Shown one piece after another: positions 45,299-56,960 of a stretch of 64,000 bases of DNA. How positions within the stretch are numbered: the first letter of the stretch is position 1; each line of letters begins with the position of its first letter. A program made the position numbers and the translations under genes. Under the pieces are notes generated by a model. It saw only the letters and a list, made by a program, of their open reading frames with translations, had not been told where the DNA came from and searched no databases. The stretch comes from Rhinopithecus roxellana (taxonomy: Eukaryota > Chordata > Mammalia > Primates > Cercopithecidae): assembly GCF_007565055.1 (NCBI RefSeq), contig NC_044562.1, positions 51,904,250 through 51,968,249 of the forward strand, in the 5' to 3' direction.

Positions 45299-48200
45299 TT
45301 TAATATATATACTTTAAGTTCTGGGGTACATGTGCAAAACGTGCAGTTTTGTTACATAGGTATACACATGCCATGGTGGTTTGCTGCACCCATCAACTCA
45401 TCATCTACATTAGGTATTTCTCCTAATGCTATTCCTCCCTTAGCCCCCTACCCCCTAACAGGCCCTGGTGTGTGATGTTCCCCTCCCTGCGTCCATGTGT
45501 TCTCATTTTTCAACTCCCACTTATGAGAGAACATGTGGTGTTTGATTTTCTGTACCTGTGTTAGTTTGCTGAGAATGATGGTTTCCAGCTTCATCTATGT
45601 CCCTGCAAAGGACATGAACTCATCCTTCTTTATGGCTGAACAGTATTCCATGGTGCGTATGTGCCGTATTTTCTTTATCCAGTCTAAAATTGATTGGCAT
45701 ATGGGTTGCTTCCAATTCTTTGCTATTGTGACGAGAGCCGCAATAAACATACGTGTGCATGTGTCCTTAGAGTAGAATGATTTATAAACCTTTGGGTATA
45801 TACCCAGTAATGGGATTGCTCTTCAGCATGTGTTTTTCCTGACTTTTAAATGATCATCATTCTAACTGGCATGAGATGATATCTCATTGTGGTTTTGATT
45901 TGCATTTCTCTAATGACCAGTGATGATGAGCTTTTTTTCATATGTTTGTTGGCTGCATAAATGTCTACTTTTGAGAAGTGTCTGTTCATATCCTTTGCCC
46001 ACTTTTTGATGGGGTTGTTTGTTTTTTCTTGTAAATTTGTTTAAGTTCCTTGTAGATTCTGGATATTAGCCCATTGTCAGGTGGATAGATTGCAACAATT
46101 TTCTCCCATTCTATAGATTACCTGTTCACTCTGATGATAGTTTCTTTTGCTATGCAGCAGCTCTTTAATTTAATTATATTCCATTCATCAATTTTGGCTT
46201 TTGTTGCCATTGCTTTTGATGTTTTACTCATGAAATTTTTGCCCATGCCTATGTCCTGAATGGTATTGCTTAGGTTTTCTTCTAGGGTTTTTATGGTTTT
46301 AAGTCTTACATTTAAGTCTTTAATCCATCTTGAGTTAACTTTTGTATAAGGTGTAAGGAAGGGGTCCAGTTTCAGTTTTCTGCATATGGCCAGCCAGTTT
46401 TCCCAACAACATTTATTAAATAGGGAGTCTTTTCCCCATGGCTTGTTTTTGTCAGGTTTGTTGAAGATCAGATGTTTGTAGATGTGTGTCATTATTTCTG
46501 AGGCCTCTGTTCTGTTTCATTGGTCTATAAATCTATTTTGGTATCAGTACCGTGCTGTTTTGGTTACTATAGCCTTGTAGTCTAGGTTGAAGTCAGGTAG
46601 TGTGATGCCTCCAGCTTTGTTCTGTTTTGCTTAGGATTGTCTTGTCTATATGGGCTCCTTTTTGGTTCAATATGAAATGTAAAGTCATTTTTTCTAATTC
46701 TGTGAAGAAAGTCAATGGTAGCTTGATGGGGATAGCATTGAATTTATAAATTACCTGGGGCAGTATGGCCATTTTCATGATATGGATTCTTCCTATCCAT
46801 GAGCATGGAATGTTTTTCCATTTGTTTGTGTCCTCTCTTATTTTCTTGAGCAGTGGTTTGTAGTTCTCTTTGAAGAGGTCCTTCACATCCCTTATAAGCT
46901 GTATTCCTAGTTGTTTTATTCTCCTTGTAGCAATTGCGGATGAGATTTCACTCATGATTTGACTCTCTGTTTGTCTATTATTGGTGTATAGGAATGCTTG
47001 TGATTTTTGCACATTGATTTTGTATCCTGAGACTTTGCTGAAGTTGCTCATCAGCTTAAGGGGATTTTGGACTGAGACGATGGGGTTTTCTAAATATACA
47101 ATCATGTCATCTGCAAACAGAGATAATTTGACTTCCTTTCTTCCTATCTTAATACCCTTTATTTCTTTCTCTTGCCTGATTTCCCTGGCCGGAACTTCCT
47201 ATACTATGTTGAATAGGAGTAATGAGAGAGGACTTCCTTTTGTTGTGCTGGTTTTCAAAGGGAATGCTTCCAGCTTTTGCCCATTCAGTATGATATTGGC
47301 TGTGGGTTTGTCATAAATAGCTCTTATTATTTTGAGATACATTCCATCAATACCTTGTTCATTGTGAGTTCAGCATGAATGCATGTTGAATTTTATTGAA
47401 GGCCTTATCTTCATCTATTGAGGTAATCATATGGTTTTTGTCATTGGTTCTGTTTATGTGATGATTACATTTATTGATTTGCATACGTTGAACCAGCCTT
47501 GCATCCCAGGGATGAAGCCAACTCGTTAGTGTTGGATAAGCTTTTTGATGTGCAGATGGATTCAGTTTGCCAGTATTTTATTGAGGATTTTCACATCAAT
47601 ATTCATCAGGGACATTGGCTTGAAATTTTCTTTCTTTTCTTTTTCTTTTTGTTTTTTGTGTGTGTCTCTTTCAGGGTTTAGTATCAGGATTATGCTGGTC
47701 TTATAAAATGAGTTAGGGAGATGTCCTTCTTTTTCTATTGTTTGGAATAGTTTCAGAAGGAATGGTACCAGTTCCTCTTCGTACTTCTGGTAGAATTCGG
47801 CTGTGAATCTGTCTGGTCCTGGGGTTTTTTTGGTTGGTAGGCTGTTATTGCCTCAATTTCAGAACTTGTTATTGGTCTGTTCAGGTATTCAACTTCTTTC
47901 TGGTTTCATCTTGGGATGGTGTATGTGTCCAGGAATTTATTCATTTCTTCTAGATTTTCTAGTTTATTTGCATAGAGGTATTTATAGTATTCTCTGATGG
48001 TAGTTTTTATTTCTGTGGGATTAGTGGTGATATCCCCTTTATAATTTTTTATTGTGGCTATTTATTCTTCTCTCATTTCTTCTTTATTAGTCTGTCTATT
48101 TTGTTAATCTTTTCAAAAGACCAGCTCCTGGATTCACTGATTTTTTGAAGGGTTTTTCATGTATCTATCTTCTTCGGTTCTGCTCTGAATTTTGTTATTT

Positions 48201-49091
48201 CTTGTCTTCTGCTAGCTTTTGAATTTGTTTTCTCTAGCTTCTCTCCTTCTTTTAATTGTGATGTTAGGGTGTTGATTTTAGATCTTTCCGCTTTCTCCTG
48301 TGGGCATCTAGTGCTATAAATTTCCCTCTAAACACTGCTTTACCCATGTCCCAGAGATCCTGGTCCATTGTGTCTTTGTTCTCATTGGTTTCAAAGAACT
48401 TATTTATTTCTGCCTTAATTTTGTTATTTACCCAAGAGTCATTCAGGAGTAGGTTGTTCAGTTTCCATGTAGTTGTGCAGTTTTGGGTGAATTTCTTCAT
48501 TTTGAGTTCTAATTTGATTGCACTGTGGTCTGAGAGCCTGTTTGTTTTGATTTCTGTCCTTTTGCATTTGCTGAGGAGTGTTTTAATTCCAATTATGTGG
48601 TCAATTTTAGAATAAGTGTGATGTGGTGCTGAGAAGAATATATATTCTGTTGATTTGGGGTGGAGAGTTCTGTAGATGTCTATTAAGTCTGCTTGGTCCA
48701 GAGCTGAGTTGAAGTCCTGAATGTCCTTGTTAATTTTCTGTCTCATTGATCTGTCTAATATCGACAGTGGAGTGTTAAAGTCTCCCACTATTATTGTGTG
48801 GGAGTCTACATCTCTTTGTATGTCTCTAAGAACTTGCTTTATGAATCTGGGTGCTCCTGTATTGGTGCATATATATTTAGGATAGTTAGTTCTTCTTGTT
48901 GCATTGATCTGTTTACCATTATGTAATGCCCTTCTTTGTCTTCATTGATATTTGTTGGCTTAAAGTCTGTTTTATCAGAGACTAGGATTGCAACCCTGCT
49001 TTTTTTTTTCTTGCTTTCCATTTCCCTGTTAAATATTTCTCCATCACTTTATTTTGAGTCTATGTGTGTCTTTCCACATGAGATGGTTCCT
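45299..49091 (-). mobile_element. Nearly full-length older L1, antisense main part: 3' UTR and ORF2
   Basis: It starts with the reverse-complement 3' end ('tactttaagttctggggtac') and runs through the 3' UTR and ORF2 to the endonuclease domain. Relic ORF2 frames remain on the minus strand at 46118-46492, 46593-47105 (near the end of the reverse-transcriptase region), 48264-48788 (starting MGDFNTPLS, endonuclease) and 48839-49021 (endonuclease, ILNIYAP). Stops and frameshifts separate them. About 130 bases of ORF2 are missing near 45820. ORF2 normally encodes an endonuclease/reverse transcriptase of about 1275 residues; this copy is dead. The break at 49091 falls near ORF2 codon 45-50, where the inverted segment takes over. 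Confidence 0.93.
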
Positions 49092-50650
49092 TTTCCCCAT
49101 GCCTCCTGATTGGGAGACACCTCCCAGCAGGGGTCAACAGACACCTCATACAGGAGAGCTCTGGCTGGCATCTGGTGAGTGCCCCTCTGGGAAGAAGCTT
49201 CCAGAGGAAGGAACAGGCAGCAATGTTTGCTGTTCTGCAGTCTCCGCTGGTGCTACCCAGTCAAACAGGGTCTGGAGTGGCTCCCCAGCAAACTCGAGCC
49301 AACCTGCAGCAGAGGGGCCTGACTGTTAGAAGGAGAATGAACAAATGAAAAGGAATGGCATCAACATCAACAAAAGGACATCCACACAAAAACCCCAGAA
49401 ACCCCATGTGAATGTCACAAACATCAAAGACCAAAGGTAGGTAAATCCATAAAGATGAGAAAAAACCAGCGCAAAAAGGCTGAGAATTCCAAAAAACCAG
49501 AACGCCTCTTCTCCTCCAAAGGATCACAACTCCTCGCCAGCAAGGGAACAAAACTGGACAGATAATGAGTTTGACGAATTGACAGAAGTAGGCTTCAGAA
49601 CATGGGTAATAACAAACTCCTCTGAGCTAAAGGAGTATGTTCTAACCCAATGCAAGAAAGCTAAGAACCTTGAAAAAAGGTTAGAGGAATTGCTAACTAG
49701 AATAACCAGTTTAGAGAAGAACATAAATGACCTGATGGAGCTGAAAAACACAGCATGAGAACTTTGCGAACCATACGCAAGTATCAATAGCCAAATAGAT
49801 CAAGCAGAAGAAAGGATATCATAGATTGAAGATGAACTTAATGAAATAAAGTGTGAAGACAAGATTAGAGAAAAAAAGTATGAAAAAGAACAAACAAATC
49901 CTCCAAGAAATATGGGGCTATGTGAAAACACCAAACCTACATTTGATTGATGTACCTGAAAGTGAGGGGGAGAATGGAACCAAGTTAGAAAACACTCTTC
50001 AGGATATTATCCAGGAGAACTTCCCCAACCTAGCAAGACAGACCAATATTCAAATTCAGGAAATACGGAAAACACCACAAAGATACTCCTTGAGAAGAGC
50101 AACCCCAAGACACATAATTGTCAGATTCACTAAGGTTGAAATGAAGGAAAAAATGTTAAGTGCAGCCAGAAAGAAAGGTCGGGTTACCCACAAAGGGAAA
50201 CCCATCAGACTAACAGCAGATCTCTCAGCAGAAACCTTACACACCAGAAGGGAGTGGGCGCCAATACTCAACATTCTTAAAGAAAAGAATTTTCAACCCA
50301 AAATTTCATATCCAGCCAAACTAAGCTTCATAAGTGAAGGAGAAATAAAATGTTTTACAGACAAGGAAATGCTGAGAGATTATGTCACCATCAGGTCTGC
50401 CTTACAAGAGCTCCTGAAGGAAGCACTAAATATGGAAAGGAAAAGCTGGTACCAGTCACTGCAAAAACATACCAAATTGTAAAGACCATTGACACTATGA
50501 AGAAACTGCATCAACTAATGGGCAAAATAAGCAGCTATCTTCATAATGGCAGGATCAAATTCATGCATAACAATATTAACTTTAAATGTAAATGGGCTAA
50601 ATGCCCCAATTAAAAGACACAGACTGGCAAATTGGATAAAGAGTCAAGAC
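49092..50650 (+). mobile_element. Inverted 5' part of the same L1: 5' UTR end, ORF1 and start of ORF2, sense
   Basis: The 5' UTR end ('gggagacacctcccagcagg' to 'ggcctgactgttagaagg', 49092-49454) is followed by ORF1 from ATG 49455. In frame, two stops (TAA TGA) come after about 36 codons. A TGA also interrupts the coiled-coil region at 49756. ORF1's RNA-binding and C-terminal half is open in one frame (49853-50482). It includes GTKLENTLQDIIQENFPNLA and RRATPRHIIVRFTKVEMKEK. ORF2 starts near 50555 and breaks at 'aaagagtcaagac' (50650). The antisense part picks up some 10 codons further on. The ORF1 coiled-coil resembles older primate L1 lineages rather than the youngest. Confidence 0.92.
49455..50482 (+). 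pseudogene. L1 ORF1p relic (RNA-binding chaperone), broken
   Basis: ORF1p is the trimeric RNA-binding chaperone of the L1 particle. The start context is normal (ATG 49455 after 'ccataaag'). The N-terminal part is followed by TAA TGA, which probably reflects a small frameshift, since coiled-coil-like coding resumes downstream (EELLTRITSLEKNINDLMEL, about 49686-49745). A TGA follows that. The RRM and C-terminal domains (about 49850-50482, 209 codons from ATG 49853) stay open and end shortly after 'LNMERKSWYQ'. It is non-functional as a whole. Confidence 0.9.
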
Positions 50651-50664
50651 TCATAGAGACTTTT
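50651..50664 (+). repeat. Target-site copy 3, right edge of the second L1
   Basis: TCATAGAGACTTTT matches copy 1 with one mismatch and is followed by AAAAAA. The unoccupied site would read ACTTTT/AAAA, an L1-endonuclease-type target. Confidence 0.85.
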
Positions 50665-50756
50665 AAAAAATCTCCATTTTAAGGAGATGAGTGAGCTAAG
50701 GCACAGAAACTTAAGTAATTTCCTCAGCATCAAGATGTAAGTCAGCATGATATTTC
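50665..50756 (-). mobile_element. MIR, antisense, right half
   Basis: Continuation of 44955-45070: 'tctccattttaaggagatga', 'gagctaaggcacagaaactt', 'aagtaatttcctcagcatc'. Confidence 0.85.
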
Positions 50757-50862
50757 TAGTCATCCACTCACTAACTGTGTGATCTCAGCTAAGTGACTAA
50801 GCCTCTGTATGCTTCCATCTGCTCATCTGTAAAGAAGGGCAGTGGGGATACAAATTATATAG
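50757..50862 (+). mobile_element. MIR, sense
   Basis: The phrases 'ccactcactaactgtgtgat', 'ctcagctaagtgactaagcc' and 'tgctcatctgtaaagaaggg' are a MIR core, opposite in orientation to the split MIR it adjoins. Confidence 0.8.
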
Positions 50863-51510
50863 ATATGCTTCAAAGAGTTCATAGCCCTCTTGGTGGAGAT
50901 GTTCGGTGAGCAGGTAAAAAGGTAACTCTGGAATTTAAGAGGCAAGGTGGAGCACAGTGTCTGGAAACTAGCTACTTACAGCTCCCAGTGGAAGCCCAGT
51001 GAGATCTCCAGGAAGAACTTGTAAAGCAAGATTTCCCTATGGGGCCGGGGAAGGGAGAAATACTCAGAAATGAAAGGGATGCTGTAAAGGACCATGTGGG
51101 AGAGAGGTTCAAGAAACTGGAGCAGAACCAAGAGAGTGATGCTAGAGAAGCCAAGAAACTAGCCAGCAAGGCCAAAGATAACTTTTTATATTTTGAGGTC
51201 TAAAATCAGACGACTGTGTTCGGCAATGAGGTCATCACTGACCTTTTGAGAGACCCTTTCTAGAGCTGCAGTGATGGCAGTGGGATTGTAGTGGGTTCAG
51301 AGGCAGAGAGGGCAGGAGGGCAGGAGGGCGACAGAGGGGACAGTAAGCAGTCTTGCAGAAAGAGATGGTTGCAGCCAGAGAGAAAACAGCTGAGAGAAGG
51401 GCTTGCACATAAGGGTCATTTATGTGTGTTTCTTAATACCATTTAAAGATCAGAGAAATAATGGGGAGATTGAGAAGGCTAGAGAGTGATAAAGTAAGAT
51501 AGAGGTGAAA
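50863..51510 (-). mobile_element. L2 ORF2-region fragment, antisense
   Basis: The + strand reads as reverse-complement L2: 'ggtggagatgttcggtgag', 'gagcagaaccaagagagtg', 'tagagaagccaagaaacta', 'aatgaggtcatcactgacct', 'gcagtgggattgtagtggg'. This explains the purine-rich open stretch here. No cellular exon is needed. Confidence 0.65.
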
Positions 51511-51575
51511 GAAGTAGGCTTATAACCTTTCTGAAAATGTTTGCATTTTAATAAATTATTCAGTGCTGTAACCTA

Positions 51576-51908
51576 AGAAATAATTGATGGTATTTTTTTT
51601 TTTTTCAGACTGAGTTTTGTTGTTGTCACCCAGGCTGGAGTGCCATGGCATGATCTTGGCTCACTGCAACCTCCACCTCCTGGGTTCAAGTGATTCTCCT
51701 GCATCAGTCTCCCTAGTAGCTGGGATTACAGGCTTGTGCCACCATGCCCAGCTAATTGTTGTATTTTTGGTAGAGATGGGGTTTCACCATGTTGGCCAGG
51801 CTGGTCTTGAACTCCTGACCTCAGGTGATCCTCCTGCCTCGGCCTCCCAAAGTGGTGGGATTACAGATGTGAGCCACGATGCCCAACCGAGAAATAACTG
51901 ATGGTAAT
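51576..51908 (-). mobile_element. AluS, antisense, with long target-site duplication
   Basis: Alu body 51595-51889: 'cagactgagttttgttgttg' to 'gtgagccacgatgcccaacc'. AGAAATAATTGATGGTATTT (from 51576) and AGAAATAACTGATGGTAATT (from 51890) are the duplication, with two mismatches. The 94-codon frame is Alu-derived. Confidence 0.95.
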
Positions 51909-52212
51909 TTGAGGTTCATTCAACAACTAATGTTTATTTAATAGTCACTATTATATCAGACACCATTTTAAGTGTGGGGAATATAACAAGAGCAAAAACA
52001 AAACAGAAAACAACCCTGCTTTCATGGAACTTTCATTGTGGAGTCTATCTAAAATAAGCAATAAGCATGCAAATTAATGGATAGAAAATATGTCCAGTGG
52101 AGATAATTAGTATGAAGAGAACTAAATTGGAATCCGAAAGTAGGAGTGGTCTCTGCAGTGGTGATGGTGCTTTGCAGATAGGAGGTAGAAACCCCTATTT
52201 GATAATGAGACA
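51909..52212 (-). mobile_element. L2 3' end, antisense, part 1
   Basis: The phrases 'aggttcattcaacaactaat', 'gtttatttaatagtcacta', 'accattttaagtgtgggga' and 'tgctttcatggaactttcat' are the L2 3' end in reverse complement. It resumes after the AluS at 52535. Confidence 0.85.
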
Positions 52213-52545
52213 GGCCAGGCACTGTGGCTCACGCCTGTAATCCCAGCACTTTGGGAGGCTGACGCGAGTGGATCACCCAATGTCAGGAGTTCAAGACCAG
52301 CCTGACCAACGTGATGAAACCCCCTCTCTACTAAACATACAAAAAAATTAGCTGGGGCTGGTGGCGGGCGCCTGTAATCCCAGCTACTCGGGAGGCTGAG
52401 GCAGGAGAATCACTTGAACCTGAGAGGCAGAGGTTACAGTGAGATGAGATTGCCCCATTGCACTCCACCGTGGGCAACTAGAATGAAACTCCATCTCAGT
52501 AAAATAAAATATAAAATAAAAATAAAATAAAATAATAAAGAGACA
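52202..52545 (+). mobile_element. AluS, sense, inserted in L2
   Basis: Alu body about 52213-52534: 'gccaggcactgtggctcacg' to 'actccatctcagtaaaat', with an AAAAT-rich tail. ATAATGAGACA (52202-52212) and ATAAAGAGACA (52535-52545) are the duplication. Confidence 0.94.
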
Positions 52546-52720
52546 TTTGAGTAGAAATCTCAAGGCAGCAAGAGACTCAATTTTATGAATATATAGATAG
52601 AAAAAGTTTCCGACAGAAGAACAATGAGTGCAACAACCTGCAAGTGCAGAGATTTTGACGTATTCAAGGAACAACTACGATGCCACAATGGCTGGAGTGA
52701 AATTTGAGAGCACAGGGAAT
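52546..52720 (-). mobile_element. L2, antisense, part 2
   Basis: The phrases 'gagtagaaatctcaaggcag', 'caacaacctgcaagtgcaga' and 'cacaatggctggagtgaaat' continue the reverse-complement L2 of 51909-52212. Confidence 0.7.
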
Positions 52721-53149
52721 AGGAGGTTGGCAATATAAATTTTACAGTTAAATATAGTCATCTACTATGCCTACTGGGAAAGGCAGCCCTGGGCATTGAT
52801 CACATGTGAATTATTGTTTTATTTTTATTATGTGTAATTTTTTATGTCTGCTGGTAGTTGTTTATATTTGAAGTTATTAGTTAGACCAGTTTAAGAACCT
52901 ATGAAAGCTGTAGATTCTTTCCCTAGAGAAAAGCACATATTTACACAAAGAAAAGAAGTTGCTTACAATTTTGTAGAGTTCTTGAACTCTAGAATCTTTT
53001 CCATAGACCTCAGGTTAAAAGCTCTTGCTATGGAGGATGAGTTGCTGTCCAACACCATTCTTCAATGTTACTTTGATTCTAAATAATGCAGAGGCCCTTA
53101 CTCACCTGTTCTTGAAGAGTTTAGCATTGGTTTATTGTTACTTTCTCTA
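52721..53149. other. No identified feature
   Basis: AT-rich, nothing recognised. Confidence 0.5.
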
Positions 53150-54890
53150 GAAGAATTTCATGGTGGTTCCCCATGGAACTCTGGCCTTTCGGTTCCTTGA
53201 TCTCCTTATTCTAGATTTTCTCCCCACTCTCTTAACCACCTGCTCCCGTGGTCATCCCCTAGACCTAATAACTGTACCCCTTCCACAATCTTGGGTTCTA
53301 GAATCTCAGTCTCCAGCCTTCAAGTTGCATCTCATCCTTCAAGTTAACTCCCTCTCGTATTCCAACTCCAAAAATTCTTGATCACAGTAGAACTTATAAT
53401 CTGTTCATCTCACCACTTTTTTTTTACTATGTCCCTTACTATACCTTTATTTCTCTCCCCAGCTTATACTCAATAATCCATCATTGTGATAATGACTTTC
53501 CACGTACTCTCAATGCCCTCGTTCCATTACTTTCTATGTTATTCTTCTGGCAAAAACTAAATAATATTACATTGAACTTTTAAATGATTCACACCAGCAC
53601 TTTGGCGGTGTCACTAAATAAAAACAAACCCATGCTTAATATTCTGTGTTTAAATTCACCACCAACCTCAAATAATCCTTTACTGTTTCCTCACAATCAT
53701 TCCATGTTTCCTACTGCTTAACTACTCTCAGAATCTATTTCACACTTTCTTTGTCTCTGCCCTGTCATTCTTGGATGTAGTCTTTGTGACTTTGCTTCTT
53801 ACTTCACTGAGGGAATAAAAGCAATCAGAAGAGAACTTGAGACATTTCCCGCACATCCACCCACCTAAGGGCACCTATATTCGCATATTCTACCTTCATT
53901 CCTACAAATGTAGAAGAGCTTGCCTGTTAAAGACATGACTTCTACTTAGGCACTAAATCTCATTCCTTCTCGCCTTTCACTTTACTCCAGACATCACTTC
54001 CTCACCTCACTCCATCAGTTTGTCCTATTGGTTTATTGCTTTCAGCACAGAAACATGTTTTTATCTTTTCTACTTAGAAAAAGGCCTCCTCAACCCACAT
54101 TTCTCCCCTACTCTTCATCATCTATAAAAAAGTCCTAATGTGTTGTCTGCAGTGCATTCTCTGCTTCCTCTTCCTCCATGCTTCTCAAACCCGCTGGAAT
54201 CAGGCTTTATCCCTATGTCTCCAGCCAGTCTTCAGTGGCCTTGTGTTGTTAAACCCAGTGGTCATAGCTCAGTCTGCTTATAAAAACTATTAGTAGCATT
54301 AGAAGTGATGAAATACTCCCTCCTTTTTGAAATAATTTCTTCACTTGGTTCTACCCTCACCTCACTCATTGGCCACTCCATCTCAATGACTTCTGTTGAT
54401 TTTTCCTCATCTCCTTACCATTAAAATTTAAAGCATTTTCTAAAACCTCTGCTCCAGCCATGCTGACCTCTTTACTTTTCCCTGAACACTCAAGCATATT
54501 CCTATCTGAGGGATTTAATTGATTTCTGAAAAGAAATGTTTCTCTGCCTGGAATGCTCTTCCTGGAGATATCCACATTGCCTACATTTTCTTTCACTCAA
54601 TTATCTACTCCAGTATCACGTGATCACTTTTTCCAATACACTTCGACTTGCTCCTTCCAACCAGTCACTCCCTCTCTCCCTTACACTGATTAATTTTTCC
54701 ATAGCATTGATCATCATCTAACGTTACATATTTACTCATTTGCCTATTTTCTGTCTTCCTTCAAAGAAATGTCAGCTGTATTAAAACAGGAACTTTGTTT
54801 TATATACCACAGTGACCCCAGGACCTAGAATAATTCCTGGTCATGCTAGATATTCAATAATTATTTGTTGAATTAATGAGAGATAATGAA
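53150..54890 (+). mobile_element. Long L2 relic, sense, ORF2 and 3' end (about 1.7 kb)
   Basis: In order: 'gaactctggcctttcggttc', 'ctcccgtggtcatccccta', 'ttgttaaacccagtggtcat', 'gaaatactccctcctttttg' (place of the reverse-transcriptase D-H-S-L-L codons), 'acctcactcattggccactc', 'ctctgcctggaatgctcttc', 'atccacattgcctacatttt', 'ccccaggacctagaataatt' and the terminal 'tattcaataattatttgttg', then 'aattaatgag'. It is broken by many stops. This is the longest L2 in the window. Confidence 0.8.
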
Positions 54891-55164
54891 CCAATTTAGC
54901 ATCACAGGTATCTTTGTTGAGATAATGTTTACCCAAAATTATCTCTGCTTTTTGAGCAGAGATAATATCTTGTTTACATTACAAATAAATGAGAGCCTTA
55001 ACATATGCTTTTAAATGTTGAATAATTGAAAGACTGAATTGCCAATATTCAGAGAAAGGTAATGTGTGTGCCTCCCTCCAGTCTCTGATCCTAATCCACA
55101 TATGGACTTTTTTCTTCAGGGCTTCTAACTCACTCTTACCAAGTAACTGCCAGAATAGTCTTTT
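54891..55164. other. No identified feature
   Basis: A short inverted-looking pair 'attatctctgctttttgagc' / 'agagataatat' (about 54939-54969) can form an imperfect hairpin. Nothing else recognised. Confidence 0.45.
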
Positions 55165-56281
55165 AAAAAAATTCTTACTGTGGACCAGGCACGGTGGATT
55201 ATGCCTGTAATCCCAACACTTTGGGAGGCTGAGGCAGGGGGATCACGAGGTCAGGAGATCGAGACCATCCTGACTAACATGGTGAAACCCCATCTCTACT
55301 AAAAATGCAAAAAATTAGCCGGGCGTGGTGGTGGGCGCCTGTAGTCCCAGCTACTTGGGAGGCTGAGGCAGGAGAATGGCGTGAACGCGGGAGGCGGAGC
55401 TTGCAGCGAGCCGAGATTGCACCACTGCACTCTAGTCTGGGCAACAGAGCGAGACTCCGTCTAAAAAAAAAAAATAATTATTATTATTATTGTGATAAAA
55501 AAACATAAAATTCACCACCTTAAACATTAGTAAGCATACCATTCTAGTATTAATTACATTCACAATGTTGTACAACCATCACCCCTATCCATCTCCAGAA
55601 CTGTTCCATCATTCCAAACAAACTCTGTATCCATTAAACAATAATTCACCATTCTCTGAGAACCACTGTTTTATTTTCTGTTTTTGTGAATTTGACTATT
55701 TTAAGTTCCTCATGTATAAGTCTAAGAATCATACAGTGTTCATCTTTTTTGCATTTAATTTATTTTACATAGCATAATATTTTCAAGGTTTATCCATGCT
55801 GTAACATGTACCAGAATTCCTTTGCTTTTTAAGGGTGAATAATATTTCATTGTATGCATATATCATACTTTGTTTCCCCACTGACTCATCAAAGGACATT
55901 TGAATTTTTCCCCATTTGGCTGTTACGAGTAATGGTGCTATGAACATTAGTCTACAAAGATCTGTTTGAGTCCCTGCATTCAATTCTTGTGGGTAGATAT
56001 GGGTCCACAGTTTTATATTCTCATCAGCAATGCACAAGTGTTCCAATTTCTCTGCATCTTTGCTAACACTTGTTTTCTGTTCTTTTTAAAATATATATAT
56101 ATATACTAGTTGTCATAACTGGTGTGAACTGATATCTCTTGTTGTTTTGATTTGCATTTTCCTAGTGATTAGTGATGCTAAATGTCTTCTCATATGTTCA
56201 TTTGCCATTTATATAGCTTTGGAGAAATGCGTATTCAAGTTCTTGGCCAATTTTTAAACTGGTTTGTTTGGTTGGGTTTTT
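55165..56281 (-). mobile_element. Old L1 (L1M/L1PB-like) 3' UTR and ORF2 end, antisense, part 1, interrupted by an AluY
   Basis: Before the Alu only 'ttcttactgtgg' remains. After it (from 55490): 'aaaattcaccaccttaaaca', 'ttcacaatgttgtacaacca', 'tgtatccattaaacaataat', 'gtgaatttgactattttaag', 'ttcattgtatgcatatatca', 'aactggtgtgaactgatatc', 'gaaatgcgtattcaagttct'. An (AT)n run lies at about 56090-56104. The 87-codon minus frame (55783-56046) is an ORF2 remnant. Confidence 0.88.
55182..55489 (+). mobile_element. AluY, sense, in the 3' end of the antisense L1
   Basis: 'ggaccaggcacggtggatta' to 'gcgagactccgtct' with an A/(ATT)n tail. It has AluY features ('gatcacgaggtcaggagatc', 'ggaggcggagcttgcag') but not the cercopithecid variants. 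Left TTCTTACTGTG (55172-55182) and right TTATTATTGTG (55484-55494) may be a diverged duplication. Confidence 0.93.
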
Positions 56282-56608
56282 TGTTGTTGTGGTGGTTTTC
56301 TGTTTTGTTTTTGTTTTGTTTTGAGATGGAGTCTTGCTCTGTCACCTAGGTTGGAGTTCATTGGCTTGATCTCGGCTCACTGCAACCTCTGCCTCCTGGG
56401 TTCAATTCTTCTTCCTCAGCTTCCCGAGTAGCTGAGACTACAGGCACATGCCACCATGCCTGGTTAATTTTTTGTATTTTAGTAGAGACGGGGTTTCACT
56501 GTGTTGCCCAGGCTGGTCACAAACTCCTGAGCTCCGGCAATCCGCCTGCCTCGGCCTCCCAAACTGCTGGGATTACAGGCGTGAGGCACTGCGCCCGGCT
56601 GGGTTTTT
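56273..56608 (-). mobile_element. AluS/J-like, antisense, inserted in the L1
   Basis: Alu body about 56282-56599: GTTTT-rich tail, 'gagatggagtcttgctctg', a deletion near 'ttcaattcttcttcc', 'tagtagagacggggtttcac', end 'gaggcactgcgcccggc'. TGGGTTTTT at 56273-56281 and 56600-56608 is the duplication. Confidence 0.92.
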
Positions 56609-56960
56609 ATTTTGGTGGTGTTGAGTTGTAGGAGTTCTTTATGTATTCTGGATCTTAATCTCTTACTAGACATATGATTTACAAATATTTTCTCCAATTC
56701 TTTGAGTTGTTTTTTTACTCTGTTGATAGTCTTCTTTGATGTACAGGTTTTTAATTGTAATGAAGTCAATTTTTTCCCATTTTTTTTTTGTTTCGTTACC
56801 TATGTTTTTGGTGTCGTATCCAAAAATTTTTTGCCAAATCTGATATCATAGAGCTTTTCCCTTATGTTTTCTTCTACGATTTTTTAGTTTTAGCTCTTAT
56901 GTTAAATCTTTGATTCATTTTTACTTTTTGCGTATGTTGTATGTTAAGGGCACATATGCT
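56609..56960 (-). mobile_element. Old L1, antisense, part 2
   Basis: Continues part 1 after the Alu: 'gtgttgagttgtaggagttc', 'ttatgtattctggatcttaa', 'actctgttgatagtcttctt', 'gtttttaattgtaatgaagt', 'tttggtgtcgtatccaaaaa', 'ttgattcatttttacttttt'. Confidence 0.88.

Noticed and set aside
50972..51175. Open, charged frame on the + strand and a 67-codon minus frame, looking like an exon
   Set aside because: The surrounding bases follow the reverse complement of L2 ORF2, which explains the purine-rich open composition.
54939..54969. Possible hairpin RNA
   Set aside because: Imperfect short pairing with no sign of a microRNA precursor arm structure.
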